From Nageia nagi (Eukaryota > Pinophyta), in contig JBITNC010000001.1 in the NCBI GenBank assembly GCA_050084985.1, forward strand, positions 172,422,001-172,486,000: 64,000 nucleotides of DNA. Direction: 5' to 3'. Made by a program: the position numbers and the translations under genes. A model generated the notes under the pieces. That model was not told the origin of the DNA, did no database searches, and worked only from the letters and a program-made list of their open reading frames with translations. Shown one piece after another: positions 24,246-35,799 of the stretch (positions within the stretch are counted from its first letter, which is position 1; every line of letters starts with the position of its first letter).

Positions 24246-24867
24246 TGTAGATGCCTAAATATGATTTATTATTAATTAATAATTCATATTTATTGCATTA
24301 AATAATGTTATTGTAAAAAGGGTATAAATGCACCACAAGCAATGTATTAAGCAAATATCAATGTAAAAGGTGTAGATTTCAAGAACAAAGGAATCTATAA
24401 AAGAATATCAAAGAAATATATTCCATATGCAAGCAAGTCCAAGCAATGCTCCACAACTAAAATGGTTTCTTTAGATACCACCAATTAACCTTGGATTTGT
24501 TATGCCCTAGTTGTGATGATCATATTTTGTTCTTTACACAAGGCCATATTCTTCATATTTTAGGCTGTTAACAGCATGTGTTATGCATGGTATTTGAAGT
24601 TGGATTTGCAATACTCTTCATCTTCTTTTACATACTTCAATTCATGTGTGTGAATCTACTTCATTTAGGCCATTAATAGTATGAATTTATTATAATGATT
24701 TGTTATGATTGATGTATAATATTTGGTATTTCATGTTGATGTGGATCTAACAAAGGTACCTCAGTTATCATGCTCATTTACTAACATATTTTTGATATAC
24801 GGTTCAATATTATATTATGGAGAAATAGTGCTTTGATTTATTATTCATACATTATTTTTAGTATACA
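24246..24867 (+). mobile_element. LTR 1 of family 2 (TGTAGA...)
   Basis: 622 bp, starting TGTAGATGCCTAAATATG and ending AGTATACA. It aligns along its whole length with LTR 2 (25,492-26,124), including the shared TTTATTATTAATTAATAATT and GGATTTGTTATGCCCTAGTT. It has a polypurine tract on its left and internal sequence on its right, so it is shared by two units of an array. Confidence 0.85.
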
Positions 24868-25491
24868 TTTTGATGAACCTACTATTTTGAATGATTTTAT
24901 CCCTTTGGGAAAGATTTTGTACACATTTGAGAAGGATTTTCATTTGAATCTCTCTTTTTATCCAATTCCTCATTAACCACTACTTTAGTAGATTATAATA
25001 ATGACTCATTGGCCACTACTATGATAGATAACAATGTAGATTTATTAGCCACTACTTTGGTAGATACCAATATTGATATGTTGGCCACTATCTTATAGAT
25101 ACCAATATTGATATGTTCGCCATAATCTTATAGATACCAATGGTGATTCACTACTTTAGTAGATACCAATTTTGACATGGTGGGAAAGCATATCAAAAGG
25201 AAGAAATCAAGATAAAAATGAAGGAGTTCCCCTATTCATCAAGTGAGGAGAAGAGAGTTTCTAGTTGCATCATGGGAAATGGTCAAAGGAATCCATCTAG
25301 AGAGTAGATCCAAAGATATCATTGATCCTTCAAGATGAGAGTTTCTAGTAAATTCTTAAGGCAACATCAGAATATCATCTTTACCCATATTATTTTTATC
25401 TTGATCAATTTTAGGCATATATTTTTCTTCTTTTATTCTTTGGATTATACAAATTCAATGCTTTTCATTTCATATCCAAAGAGTGGTAAAA
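24868..25491 (+). mobile_element. Internal remnant between LTR 1 and LTR 2
   Basis: 624 bp containing TTTTGATGAACC just after the LTR (also found after LTR 2), a 36-bp coding minisatellite, and a 3' end with polypurine tract AAAGAGTGGTAAA. No gag or pol motif is recognised, so it is an internally deleted element. Confidence 0.6.
24972..25180 (+). repeat. 36-bp coding minisatellite, about 6 copies
   Basis: Units of about 36 bp contain GGCCACTACTTTGGTAGATACCAATATTGATATG-like sequence. The first three and a half read in one frame as a 12-residue repeat LATTLVDTNIDM; later units have lost bases and shift frame. The multiple-of-three period suggests it expanded while translated. Confidence 0.75.
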
Positions 25492-26124
25492 TGTAGATGT
25501 CTAAATATGATTTATTATTAATTAATAATTCATATTTATTACATTAAATAATGTTATTGTAAAAAGGGTGTAAATGCATCACAAGCAATGTAATAAGAAA
25601 ATATCAATGTAAAAGATGTAGATCTCAAGAACAAATGCATTTATAAAATAATATCAAAGCAAGATATTTCATATGCAAGCAAGTACAAGGAATGCACCAT
25701 AATTGAAATAGTATCTTTAGACACCACCAATTAACATTGGATTTGTTATGCCCTAGTTATGATGATCATATTATGTTATTTGCACAAGGTCAAATTCTTC
25801 ATATTTCAAATCATTAATGGCATGCATTATGCATGGTATGACACCATGTTTGAATTTGGATCTGTAATACTCTTCATATTGTTCTACTTACTTCAATTAG
25901 TGCACATGAATCTACTTTATTTAGGCTATTAATAGTGTGCATTTCTTATAATGAGTTATCATTATTCTTGTATGATCTCTATTATTTCATGTTGATGTGG
26001 ATCTGATGAAGATACCTCATTTATCATGTTTTTAAGGATGCCATTTTTATGATATATGCTTCAATATTACATTGTGGGAAAATAATGCATCAATTTATTA
26101 TTTATGCATTATTTTTAGTCTACA
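25492..26124 (+). mobile_element. LTR 2 of family 2
   Basis: 633 bp, starting TGTAGATGTCTAAATATG and ending AGTCTACA; TGTAGA and TCTACA form the terminal inverted repeat of the family. A polypurine tract is on its left, and TTTTGATGAACATGAC then a gag-like frame are on its right. It serves as right LTR of one unit and left LTR of the next. Confidence 0.85.
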
Positions 26125-26249
26125 TTTTGATGAACATGACTGTTGTAATTAATCTTACCCTATCGATGAGATATCGTGAGATTTTTGTGAAGGATTAATG
26201 TCATTAGTAGTGTGTATAGGATATTTTTAGGCTTTCAATGATATGAAAA

Positions 26250-27035
26250 ATGGATAAAACCTTGGTGTAGTTGGCTAAAATACTACAAGATCTATCCAAT
26301 CAAGTGGATACAATGTAAAACTTAGGCAGTAATTTAGATTTAGCTATAGATCCAACCCTAGTGCAATTAGCTAAATCAATAAGTGATCTACAAAAGAAGA
26401 TATATGCACTACAAAGTTTAAATACCATCCATAATTATTTCCCACCACCCATTTACAATATCCCCAACCATAATTTTGAAGAGCAAGTAACAACTATAAT
26501 GGGTAATTCTTTTCCATATACTTTTATGCATAAAGATGATCATAGTGATGAAGATTTTTGGTTTGATGATACTAAACTTAGTAAGTTTGATGAGGATTTA
26601 TGTATTGATGATAGTATACCAATTAAATTTGATTTCTCTGATGATGATGATATCTTAGCATACATGGGGGCATATTTTAAATTTTCCAATTCAAATAAAA
26701 TAATAAAAATAGATTATATGCCTAATGAGTATGAAAATTTTGGACAAGAAATGAATTTCAATGAAGTATTTCAAGAAAATGAGGAAGAAAATGTGATTTT
26801 AGGTTTTAATGTATTGTTAGTTACCATGCCTACTAGATGGATAAGAGTTGATTGTACATTACCAAATATTGATATAATGGTAGATACTATAGCTAGTCAT
26901 GAAAAATTATCTCTCATAGATGGATTTTTGAGATATAGTAAGAGTTTAGTTCTAATGGATTTTTGGAAAAAAATTATATTTCTCCATATCAATTATATTA
27001 TTTTCCTTAGGGTAAATGTTACTGCAAATATTTGA
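26250..27035 (+). pseudogene. Gypsy gag-like/RT deletion fusion
   Basis: The frame starts at ATG 26,250 (MDKTLV), has two stops in the first 31 codons, then stays open for 224 codons from 26,361 (a GTG, not a convincing start) to 27,035, the longest open stretch in the window. The first part (VQLAKSISDLQKKIYALQSL) is helical; the middle is very acidic (FDFSDDDD, QENEEEN). The last third abruptly matches RT: CTLPNIDIMVDTIASHEKLS then IDGFLRYSK, canonical FPLPNIDMLVDNTAGHEMLS. Zinc knuckle, protease and the first part of RT are missing, so an internal deletion fused an N-terminal acidic region to RT. It is not expected to have enzyme activity. Confidence 0.7.
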
Positions 27036-27981
27036 TATCAATATAGTTAAACAAAGATCTATGAAAGGATAGGCAATCGTAGACTTGATATCCAAATTTC
27101 CCTAGAATGATGGTATAGTGGTGTAAGAAGAATTTTTGGATGAATATGATGAAGATTCACATTATCAACTTCATATAGCACTATTAGCATGTTGTTAATA
27201 GCATGATGGTAGATAGATGATGTCAAAAAAAAAGGAAAAAAATAGTACAATGTCTACAGACCATGGACATAAAAATGCTAAGTTGCTGATGGTCATCAAT
27301 ATGGCTAGCAAGAGTTCACTCATTTAAGATACAAATCAATGATACAATCATAATTATATTGCTAATATTGACTCATCATCAATGAATGACACAACTCACT
27401 ATGTATCTAAAATATTTTCATGCAAGGCATATCTAACACTCTTTATAGGTATTTACATCACAGGAAGAGCACCAATTGAATCAATCTTCACATTATCAAT
27501 AGTGTATTAGATTGTTTCCACACTATCGATGGTATGCATATCAATGAACCTAGAGCTAAATCAAAGGGATATATTCTATATCAAGGTATGAACATAAGAG
27601 CATTAGATTCCTAAGTATCATAGATGAAGGAACAACCAGATTCATGATTGAACATTGTAAAGGGAAAAAGAACCTCTTCTATTTTGAAGATTGGACATGG
27701 GACCATAAGACTCCCTAGTAGCAGAGATGAAGGAGTAGAGTTCCTTCCATTTCAAAAATATCACAAAGGAAAATAATATATAGTTATTCAAGTTTTTTCT
27801 TGGTTGCACCACTCAAGGAGCTTTCATAGGGAAACCAAGTCACAAGGGGAAAACAAAGGACCCTCATTATCACATAGCAGTGTTGGAAGAAGAGTTCAAA
27901 GATTCCAAAATATTTCTTCTATACTTCTTCTTTGGACATGTAATTTTATTACTTCAATCATACCTCTAAAGAGGGGCAAAA
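27036..27981 (+). mobile_element. 3' internal region of the LTR 2-LTR 3 unit
   Basis: No pol motifs. Near 27,800-27,960 it contains GCACCACTCAAGGAG and CACAAGGGGAAAACAAAGG, with a counterpart upstream of the family-2 LTR at 59,238. It ends in the polypurine tract AAAGAGGGGCAAA at 27,968-27,981. Confidence 0.6.
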
Positions 27982-28618
27982 TGTAGATACCTAAAAATGA
28001 ATTATTAATTATTAAATAATTCATTTTATATCATTAAAAATATTTATTATAAAGAGAGTTAAAATATACTCTAAAGAGAGTTAAAATATACTCAAGGCAA
28101 TGTAATCAATGTAATGGACCATAGTATAATGTAAAAGGTGTCAAATGTCAAGAAAGACACCAAAAATAATGTAATGTGTAATGATCCTAAGAATTAAGGA
28201 GGATCAAAATATTTCTATAAAAAAATATGAAACAAAACATAATCTCTGATGATAGGGGATGAGAGGAGGAGAGATTAGAACATGCAATATCATTTCTACC
28301 TTACCAACAATGGTATTTTGTAACACCACCTATGCATAGATTTGTTAAACCCTTCATCTTACTTTTGCATATCTTTATTTTTAATTGTAGATCTGCATAT
28401 TTCATGCAGCTACCAACATGCTCTTGGGTCATTGGTGGCTTTCATTTCTTATGGTATGCAATTGTGATTTATGTATGATCTCTATTATTTCATGTGGATG
28501 CAAATCTAACAAAGGTACATCATTTATCATGCTCATTTATTGACATATTTTTGATATATTCTTCAATAAATATAAGTAGTGCATTGATTTATTATTTATG
28601 CATTATTTTTAGTCTACA
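27982..28618 (+). mobile_element. LTR 3 of family 2
   Basis: 637 bp, starting TGTAGATACCTAAAAATG and ending TTTTTAGTCTACA. Ends match LTRs 1 and 2 closely (ATTATTTATGCATTATTTTT before the end), but the middle is clearly more diverged, so it is not the product of the same insertion as LTR 2. Its right neighbour is a truncated RNase H of another element. Confidence 0.8.
28051..28094 (+). repeat. 22-bp perfect tandem duplication
   Basis: AAAGAGAGTTAAAATATACT occurs twice in a row at 28,051 and 28,073 inside LTR 3. Because the copies are identical, the duplication is recent relative to the LTR. Confidence 0.85.
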
Positions 28619-28956
28619 ATGAGGCTTTCATCTTGAGCATGAAGGTAGAATCTATACTCACTACTAAAAACTTGAACATCTATGTAGATTATCAGTTAGT
28701 CATTAACCAAATCAATGGGGTATAACACACCAAACATGAGTAGTTGATTCCATACAAGGAGTTGGTTAAAGATTTGATCTTAAAGTGTTTCAAAAAGGTC
28801 ATATTTGAAACATCCTAAGGAAGAATAAGTTTTCTAATGTCATAGTTAATGCATCTTCATTAACTTCTATTTCAATAGAATATGAAGTAATATTCATAAT
28901 GATTCAAATATTTAGGGATCCATCTTATTATACTCTAGAAAAGTAACTAATGATAG
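28619..28956 (+). pseudogene. Tat-type RNase H C-terminus, fragment
   Basis: Reads EAFILSMKVESILTTKNLNI, then YVDYQLVINQINGV, then LIPYKELVKDLI. Canonical forms are EALILGLEAA, VYGDSQLVINQVNG and VPYHELVKELM. It then runs into a linker that contains SIEYEVIFIMIQIF. Its left edge abuts LTR 3 directly and its right edge abuts another LTR at 28,957, so it is a fragment caught between two insertions. It overlaps in domain position with the fragment at 24.1 kb, so the two are not simply the halves of one gene. Confidence 0.75.
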
Positions 28957-29784
28957 TGTTGACACCTAATTTTCATACCCCTAAGATGTCCCTACTTAGG
29001 TGTTATACTATATTGATCTTATATCATATATTTGGTGTTATTCTTGGTCCTTTCTCATGTAATCTTCTTATTTTTGTGTTAGGTGCCCCAACATTAGTGT
29101 TACCCTTCCTAAAGGGAAATTAGATATTATCTTGCATATAAAAAGGTAAGTATGATTGTATGGAAAATTATCAAGATTTTAAATCTCAATACCTAATACC
29201 ACTCCAAAGTTCAATCATTTCTTAACACTACCTATCGAGATTGAGATCATTTTACCATTAGCATACATGTTATTCCATATTTAGCAATTATATATTTATC
29301 TCAAATTTGTTGATCTTATATTATGCTTGATACTTGGTGTCAAAATCTACCCAATTGGACACCTAGCATCTACACCATCATGTGTGCCTGCACTGCCATT
29401 TGATACCTAGTAGCTGTGCTCTTGTAAGTATCTTCATTTCCATTCTTTCTGTTATGCTTCATGGGATTCACACATCAAGGTAACTTATCTTCAATAATTT
29501 CCTATTTGCATATAATTAGCTTCTCCTAAGTAAATTCTAACAGGTATTTATCTTTCATCTGATCCCATTCTATTTAGTCCATGTATTCATTATGTTGATA
29601 TCTTGATCCAATTATCTATTATTTACTATTATATTTAATATTATATTGTTATTCATTTCTTGTTATTTCATTATCTATATGTTTATCTAAGTTAAATAAA
29701 TAGGATAATACATAATCATATGTTGAGTATTTTATTATAGTTTCTACCTAGGTTATCCTATAGGTCACTAAAAATACTACAACA
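28957..29784 (+). mobile_element. 5' LTR of a third family-1 gypsy
   Basis: 828 bp, starting TGTTGACACCTAATTTTCATACC and ending ATACTACAACA. Followed by TATTGGTGTCCACC (primer-binding site) and gag, so it is a 5' LTR. Same family as the LTRs at 6,023-6,838 (minus) and 12,830-13,632. Confidence 0.8.
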
Positions 29785-29804
29785 TATTGGTGTCCACCTT
29801 TTTT
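29785..29804 (+). promoter_or_regulatory. Primer-binding site
   Basis: TATTGGTGTCCACCTTTTTT directly after the LTR end, in register with TATTGGCACCCATATTTC in the minus-strand copy at 6.0 kb. TGG is the expected complement of a tRNA CCA end. Confidence 0.6.
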
Positions 29805-29935
29805 ATAGCATATTCTTCTCTTAATTAGGGGTGTAAATAATTTCTCTTGAACCTACCCAAAATTTTATTATCATAGCAAGTGTCCTAGGGTTCTTGTTAG
29901 CATTTGATCATAGGGTTTTATGAGTGTAGCAGATA

Positions 29936-31000
29936 TGGTGACCATTTCTCCAAAGGTTATGACTAAACTAATGAACATGATTGAATTTCAAGCTATTATT
30001 ACAAAGGTATTTGAACTAGTGGCTCAATAAAACTATAGCATTAACACTTCTATTAGTTCCAAGTCTTTCATCATTGCCAAGGTTGGCAATGCTACTCTAA
30101 CTTTCAAAACTTACATAATCAAGCAATTTAAATGGTTAAAAATAAAGGTACATTTTCTATAGAATTTGTTTATCAAAAGTGTCATCTATATAGAAGATAA
30201 AGGCAATCCCTTGATAATGGAAATTTGTAATGCAATCCTCACTAGAACTGACAAGGAACTAGAATTAGAAAAATTAAATGGTGAGATAGATCCTATCACT
30301 CATCTTCAAGGTTTTGAATATAATATGGAACTTAAATGTAGAATAAATAATAACTTGAAAGCAAAGTATTTTACTATGAGTTTGACTAGTGAAGCATGAA
30401 AATAGTTTCACAACTTGGAACCAGGACTTATCACCTCAAATCAATAATTTAAGGATTAATTCAAGAGTTATTTTAGATGAATGTCAAGAAACTAGTGGAT
30501 TTAAAATATCTCATTCATTGTAAGCAAGGTCAATCAAAAAAATTGGATAAATTTTCCCCTTGATATCTAAATATTTGGAGGTCAATGGAACAAATCATGG
30601 ATGAAATTTTTTTTACAAAGGTAAGTTTTGATAACACTCATCCTATTCTTGGTGATTGTTGTCTTGATTATGTTAAAGGTCCATTTATGGACATGGTTCA
30701 TATTGTTGTACTCAAAAGGTAACCTTGTTAGTAAACAAGACAAGATATGTTATAATTAATATTTTTCTTTATTACTCATGAATATACCTCAATGATACAA
30801 TCACAAATCTCTTTCAATTCATTGCCTTGCAAAAGGGATTTTTATAAAATAATATTTTAGCTTTTATGGTTATTTACAGGGTCACTAGTGAACCATTTTA
30901 GTTGATCAATAAAAGTGTTTGTAAGATTTGAAAATTATCTTTTGAAACTTGCAAAAAATATGGATTTCTCCTCTCTAATTCCATATGACTATCTCTAATC
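29936..31000 (+). pseudogene. Gypsy gag, decayed (third family-1 copy)
   Basis: Starts near 29,936 with MVTISPKVMTKLMNMIEFQA. The 77-codon open stretch at 30,166-30,399 carries ICNAILTRTDKELELEK, DPITHLQGFEYNMELKCRIN and KAKYFTMSLTSEA, the conserved capsid core. It continues with stops through KYLIHCKQGQSKKLDKF-like sequence near 30,530 and a DYVKGPFMDMVH stretch near 30,680. The order and spacing equal those of the gag at 5.9-4.7 kb. It has no recognisable protease after it, and similarity fades by 31.1 kb. Confidence 0.75.
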
Positions 31001-31490
31001 AATTTTGCTACTTTGCACTTGTGGACCCTGCAAACATGCAAATAGAAAAGATATCAAACATACCTGCTCATATCATGAAAAATAAACATTCTATTGAACA
31101 TAAACAAGCATGTGAATGCATGAAAAATAATACATTTAACTTATTAAATTTGTATGTATTTCAATAGAGTAACTTTGCATTCAAATGGGGTCCCTTTGCT
31201 TCATTGTAGAAGGCTTTATTTATAGATTTTGGAAACAAGAAAAGTTCCCAATTTTGAGATAAAAATTAAGATAGAAAAGCCTATTCAACTTTGTCATGGT
31301 TGTGATTTGAAACTAAGATGCATGTTATGGATTATAAGTCATCCATTATCCCTTGCTTTCTTCCCAAGATTCTTTAGGAGTTACCATTTTTATTTTTCTT
31401 TTACCAATTATAAGTCATTGGTGTCTAGGTATTGTACATCAATGTCTGACCTGAGTTGCCAAAAATTAACATTAAACACTGATGATTGGT
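31001..31490. other. Unassigned, probably gag-downstream remnant
   Basis: Short open stretches (31,229-31,492 among others) show no recognisable motif. The position after gag suggests decayed retroelement DNA. Confidence 0.3.
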
Positions 31491-32179
31491 AGACTATGGT
31501 TAACTTTTTAATATTATTTTAATTTTTTATCCTTCCTTCATATATAAAAATAAGGGTCATTTTTGGATGTTTACATTTTTACCCTTTTTGAATTATCTAC
31601 TAATTATAAGTGGGGGATAATTCAAAAACTTACCTTTTTGAAAGTGGGTGTATTCAAGTTTCTTAACTTGTGTTTTTGGCTTGAGTCAATGTTTTAGATT
31701 AACTTATTCTCTATGAATAATCCAAATTTTATTGATTGAATTATAATTAAATTCATTTTTTGATATTTTGCATTTTAAGCATTTTGAAAATAATGTGGTT
31801 GCATTATCAAAGTAGAACTTGTTAGTATCACTATATTATATGTTGTTTATGGTAGGTATGTGATGAGCTATTGTGTCATTTACGTATGCCAAAGCTAGCA
31901 TGTGATAAATAATTTGCCCTACAAATATAATTATTTTGATTATTCTACTTTTTATCCCAACAATTGGGTTACATGATGATCTTACGCAAAAGTTCATACA
32001 ATGTACTTAGTCATACTCAATCCCATCCTTCTTTTGCCTGTAAAAAAAGGGTCATTTTTTAAATTTAGAATTACTCATAGGTTTTAGTTTTTTTAAAACA
32101 TTTAACCTTGTTCAAATCACCAAGTGAGAGACTTATTCATTTTTTATTTGACATATTTTATACATTTTTAGAGTTTTTC

Positions 32180-32227
<48 letters not shown>

Positions 32228-33210
32228 TATATTTTTGGTGTGAGGTTATTAATTGTAATTTTCTTAATGTTACCTCACAAGGGACCCAAGGTGAAGCTTT
32301 TTAGAATAATGTTTATGTTCATTTACACATTTTTCATCTAGATTACTATGCTAAATGAAGGGTTTAAATATTTTTTTTTTAATTCTTTGATATAGACATA
32401 AGCTAAACTTAAACTAGAAAGAGGACTTAAGTTTTTATATATTTTTTATCATGTTGGTTGTTATTATTTTGTGATTTTGATTGATTTTATCTTTCTTTTT
32501 TTTCTTTTTTTTAGGGTGGGGGTTTTATTTAAGTCCCCTAACTTATGTTGACACCTAATCAATATTTAAAATTGACCTAATCTTTGTGAATAAGTCAAAT
32601 TTGTTTGGTTGAATCATGATCAACTCATGTTCTAATCACTTTTATGCTTTATCATATTTTGTAAACCATTATAATGTATACCAAAATGATGCTCATGTCT
32701 ATCTTAATAGTGTGTTATTTCTAGTAGGTACATGATGACGCTTGGCTCATCTATGTATGTCGAAGCTAGTATGAGATAAATTACAAGTATTACATATATA
32801 GTTGGTTTAATTTTGCTAGATTCTATCCTATCAGCTAGGGTACATGATGATATTATGCAAAAGTTCATATCACATTTGTTAATCATATTTGATTTTTTGA
32901 AATTTGAATTATTTATGAAATTTTATTTCTTTCAAAACATGTGACTTAGGTTGTTTTAACAAATGGGAGTATTGTTCTTTTTTTATGTATTTTTATTACC
33001 TTGTTAAGATTTGATGATGGACCTAAGTAGGAATTTTAATACTTTATAAATATACGCTTGATATACACACATACTTTTGTATTTTCCTTACATAGAATAA
33101 GGGCTTAAATACTTTATATTATGATATTTTATCGCTTTCATCTTGATACAAACCTAAGATAAAACTAAACTAGAAGGAGGGCTTAAGTATTTTATTCATC
33201 TTTTCATTTT
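31491..33210 (+). repeat. 870-bp tandem duplication
   Basis: Two diverged direct repeats of about 870 bp. Landmarks: GCAAAAGTTCATA at 31,986 and 32,857; the neighbouring GGGTTACATGATGAT and GGGTACATGATGATAT; TATGCCAAAGCTAGCATG and TATGTCGAAGCTAGTATG. A further partial unit may start near 33,110 (AGGGCTTAAATAC). Edges are approximate. No coding capacity seen. Confidence 0.7.
32183..32225 (+). repeat. (TG)n microsatellite
   Basis: About 21 uninterrupted TG units, located in the first unit of the 870-bp duplication only. The Cys-Val run it encodes in one frame is an artefact. Confidence 0.97.
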
Positions 33211-33829
33211 TTAAATTTTACAATTTTATTTTTTGAGTATTTGTATAATTTTATGGGTCACTAGTGACTAGGTCTAATTGTTAGCATTCCATGTAAGTTA
33301 TCGATGTTTGATTTAAAATCATCAATGTTCCAAGATATGGTCAAATTAAAAAGATAAAATGAGTTATCATTTTCTAATTTATCTTTCATTATCTTTATAA
33401 GCTCTCATTGATATGTCATATTTTTCATCATAGGCCACCTATTTTCTTGCCTCATCACCTTCCATGAGCCAATATTCCATTGAGGAGGAGACCACCTATC
33501 TAGAGATGGCCAATTAGAGAGGAAGTAGGGTTTCAAAAACCCTTCTTTTAACATCTTATAAAATTTATTATTTTTAGGGCTTGATTCAAAAATGAAAATT
33601 AGTAGAAGTTATTAATATCATGTTTAGGCCCTTCCATACATTTATAATTTATGATTTGGTGCATTTTTTAATATTTTTACCCTTTTTTGATGCCTCTACC
33701 ATGGTCATCGGCTAGGGTCAAAGGGTTTAAGGGTCATCAACATCTTGATAGTGGACTTTAATGACTCTATGACCTAGCTATCTAGTCACTAATGTTTGAC
33801 CCTAGGGATCATTATCCCAAGATCTTTCA

Positions 33830-35795
33830 AGAGGGTCATGCTTTCCTTACCACTATGGATCACACATTTCTTTTAAGTGTGGGTTTTAGTACTAGATCCT
33901 ACATGGGTTGCATTCATTGGGATTACCCTCTCATGGCCACTTTGCTTTAGATATGGGACTCCACTACATCTAGTTTCTATCTCTCAACAAGGGAGATGAT
34001 GATCACTATGGATGATATTTATCACTTATATTAGCTTCCCATCCATAGTTAGAGGATTTAGCATGTTTTTTACTAAGATGATATTAAACTAACTATTTCT
34101 TATTTATATGAGGTTGATTGAGTTGATACGATCATGTTTGAGATTAGCTCAAGTAGAATGAAGTATCTTTAGTACTAGCATGATGATCAACAAGGGAGTA
34201 TCAAGTTCTCATTTTGTATAGGGTTGATCCAATTCTATGCCTTACCTGATATAGGCATGGTAGGTTTCTTTGGTCAATACTCCCATTAGTGGTAGATATG
34301 ATGCAACATGGTACCATCTTTTCTTGGGCTCCCACTTTGTTGGCATAGTAGTATAGGGAGCTTTTATTTTATTCTTAGGGTCACATGACTTCATTAACCA
34401 TTACAGTCACTTTATAGGCAGGGGCCTATGATCATATAATTATGGTACACCCTCATGGGATTTTTGTTCTTAGTTTTATTGCACATGTAGAGTATCCCAT
34501 GGGGATTATGTGATAGAGGGAGGATTTTTACATCCATCCTACTAATAGAGTTCATCAAGATATGGGATTCTATTGATACATGTTGAGTTAACTTATTCCT
34601 AATCATGTTAGGTTTCATCCATATCACTTATATTTGATATAGGATGAGCTTGAGACTAAGCTCATTTATATTAGATAGGATAGGGTCATCAATTGTTGAT
34701 GGACTAACTTCTTAGGGTATTTTCAATTTGATCACATCATATGATAGTTTGGGCTTGTACAAGATATTCCTCCATAGCCTACTAGATATTAGAAAGAAGG
34801 CACCCTTTTGGTAGAGGGTCTTGAGCCCTTAATTTATGTCAATCCTGATCTTGCAAGATATGAGGCTATAAAGAAGGATATAAATGTAGTTAATGTTGGG
34901 GTTACTAAGGTTTTTGTTACTTGGTGTTAGGTTGAGCTAAAGGAGGTTAATGAGGGTGACCAAGATTTTTGAGTGAGATAGCATATAGAGGATCCTGGCA
35001 TGGGACCTTATGCAAAGGGAGAGTAGGATGTTGAGATGGTTCCTATAGAGGATCTACCTAAGATGTAGGTTCTAGCTATAGAGGAGGTTAGCATAGGTCA
35101 AGGAGCTCCAAGGTAGGATAGACCAATCCTAAAGATACAATGCCATGACTCATTACTGGGTGAGATTTAGGAACTTAAGTTTTTAATTGGATAATCATGA
35201 TCATTACTTAATTAGTCTCATTAGGATAATGAATATTTACATGCATAAATTTAGTAGCTTAAGTATTCAAATGAGAATAGGCTCAAAACTAGGATAGATA
35301 CTGGGAGGAGAGAGATAGGGTGTGATCCATGGTGTAGACATTGCAACAATAGGCAAGAGCAGAGGGTGTTATAACTGGTGTAGAGAGGCACTCTTCTACT
35401 CTTATCAGAGATATTTGTAGATAGATGGACTACTATCATGGGGTAGTTGATACATGGCTAGTAGGTGTTCCTAATTTTAGGCCTAATTTAGAGTATATAC
35501 TTTCTCCTCTAAGTTATATGCATTTGTACATCAATATGCTCCCAACTACTATAGCTAGCAAGGCATAGAGAGGTGTTAGTATAGGAGTAGGTAGAGGTAG
35601 TGTTGCAATGTCTCCTAGTAGGAGTGTTACTGTTACCTCTTCTCATCATATATGTAGATATTTAGAGATTCAAGTATCTAGGTGATAGAGGAGTGTTGGT
35701 ATTCCCTCAGTGCAGATAGGTCAAGAGGTTGGTGAGACCAATGGTTAGGGTGGTGTTGAGGGTAATGCTTATGAGGATGCCCCTAAGGATTGATC
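33830..35795 (+). pseudogene. Plant mobile domain (PMD) pseudogene, plus strand
   Basis: The N-terminal PMD core is readable near 33,905-34,050: HWDYPLMATLL, a stop, IWDSTTSSFYLSTREMMITM, then DDIYHLY, a stop, LPIHS. This fits the family pattern in which a Trp-Asp/Arg-Pro precedes an F-x-LP-x-GEMT-x-T motif and a D-x-x-x-LLGLP motif. The C-terminal tail near 35,560-35,795 is Gly/Ser/Arg-rich (RGVSIGVGRGSVAMSPSRS) and ends VEGNAYEDAPKD before a TGA. Stops are mostly TAG and TGA, with frameshifts between. PMD proteins occur both as host genes (MAIL1 family) and inside plant transposons; no terminal repeats were found here. The start is not fixed. Confidence 0.65.
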
Positions 35796-35799
35796 ATTA

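Noticed and set aside
28619-28956. The idea that this RNase H piece is the continuation of the one at 23,955-24,150
   Set aside because: The two pieces overlap in domain position by about 16 codons, more than a five-base target duplication allows, so they come from different copies or a later rearrangement.
32108-32341. Open frame of 77 codons with a Cys-Val repeat
   Set aside because: It is the translation of the (TG)n microsatellite and has no support as a gene.
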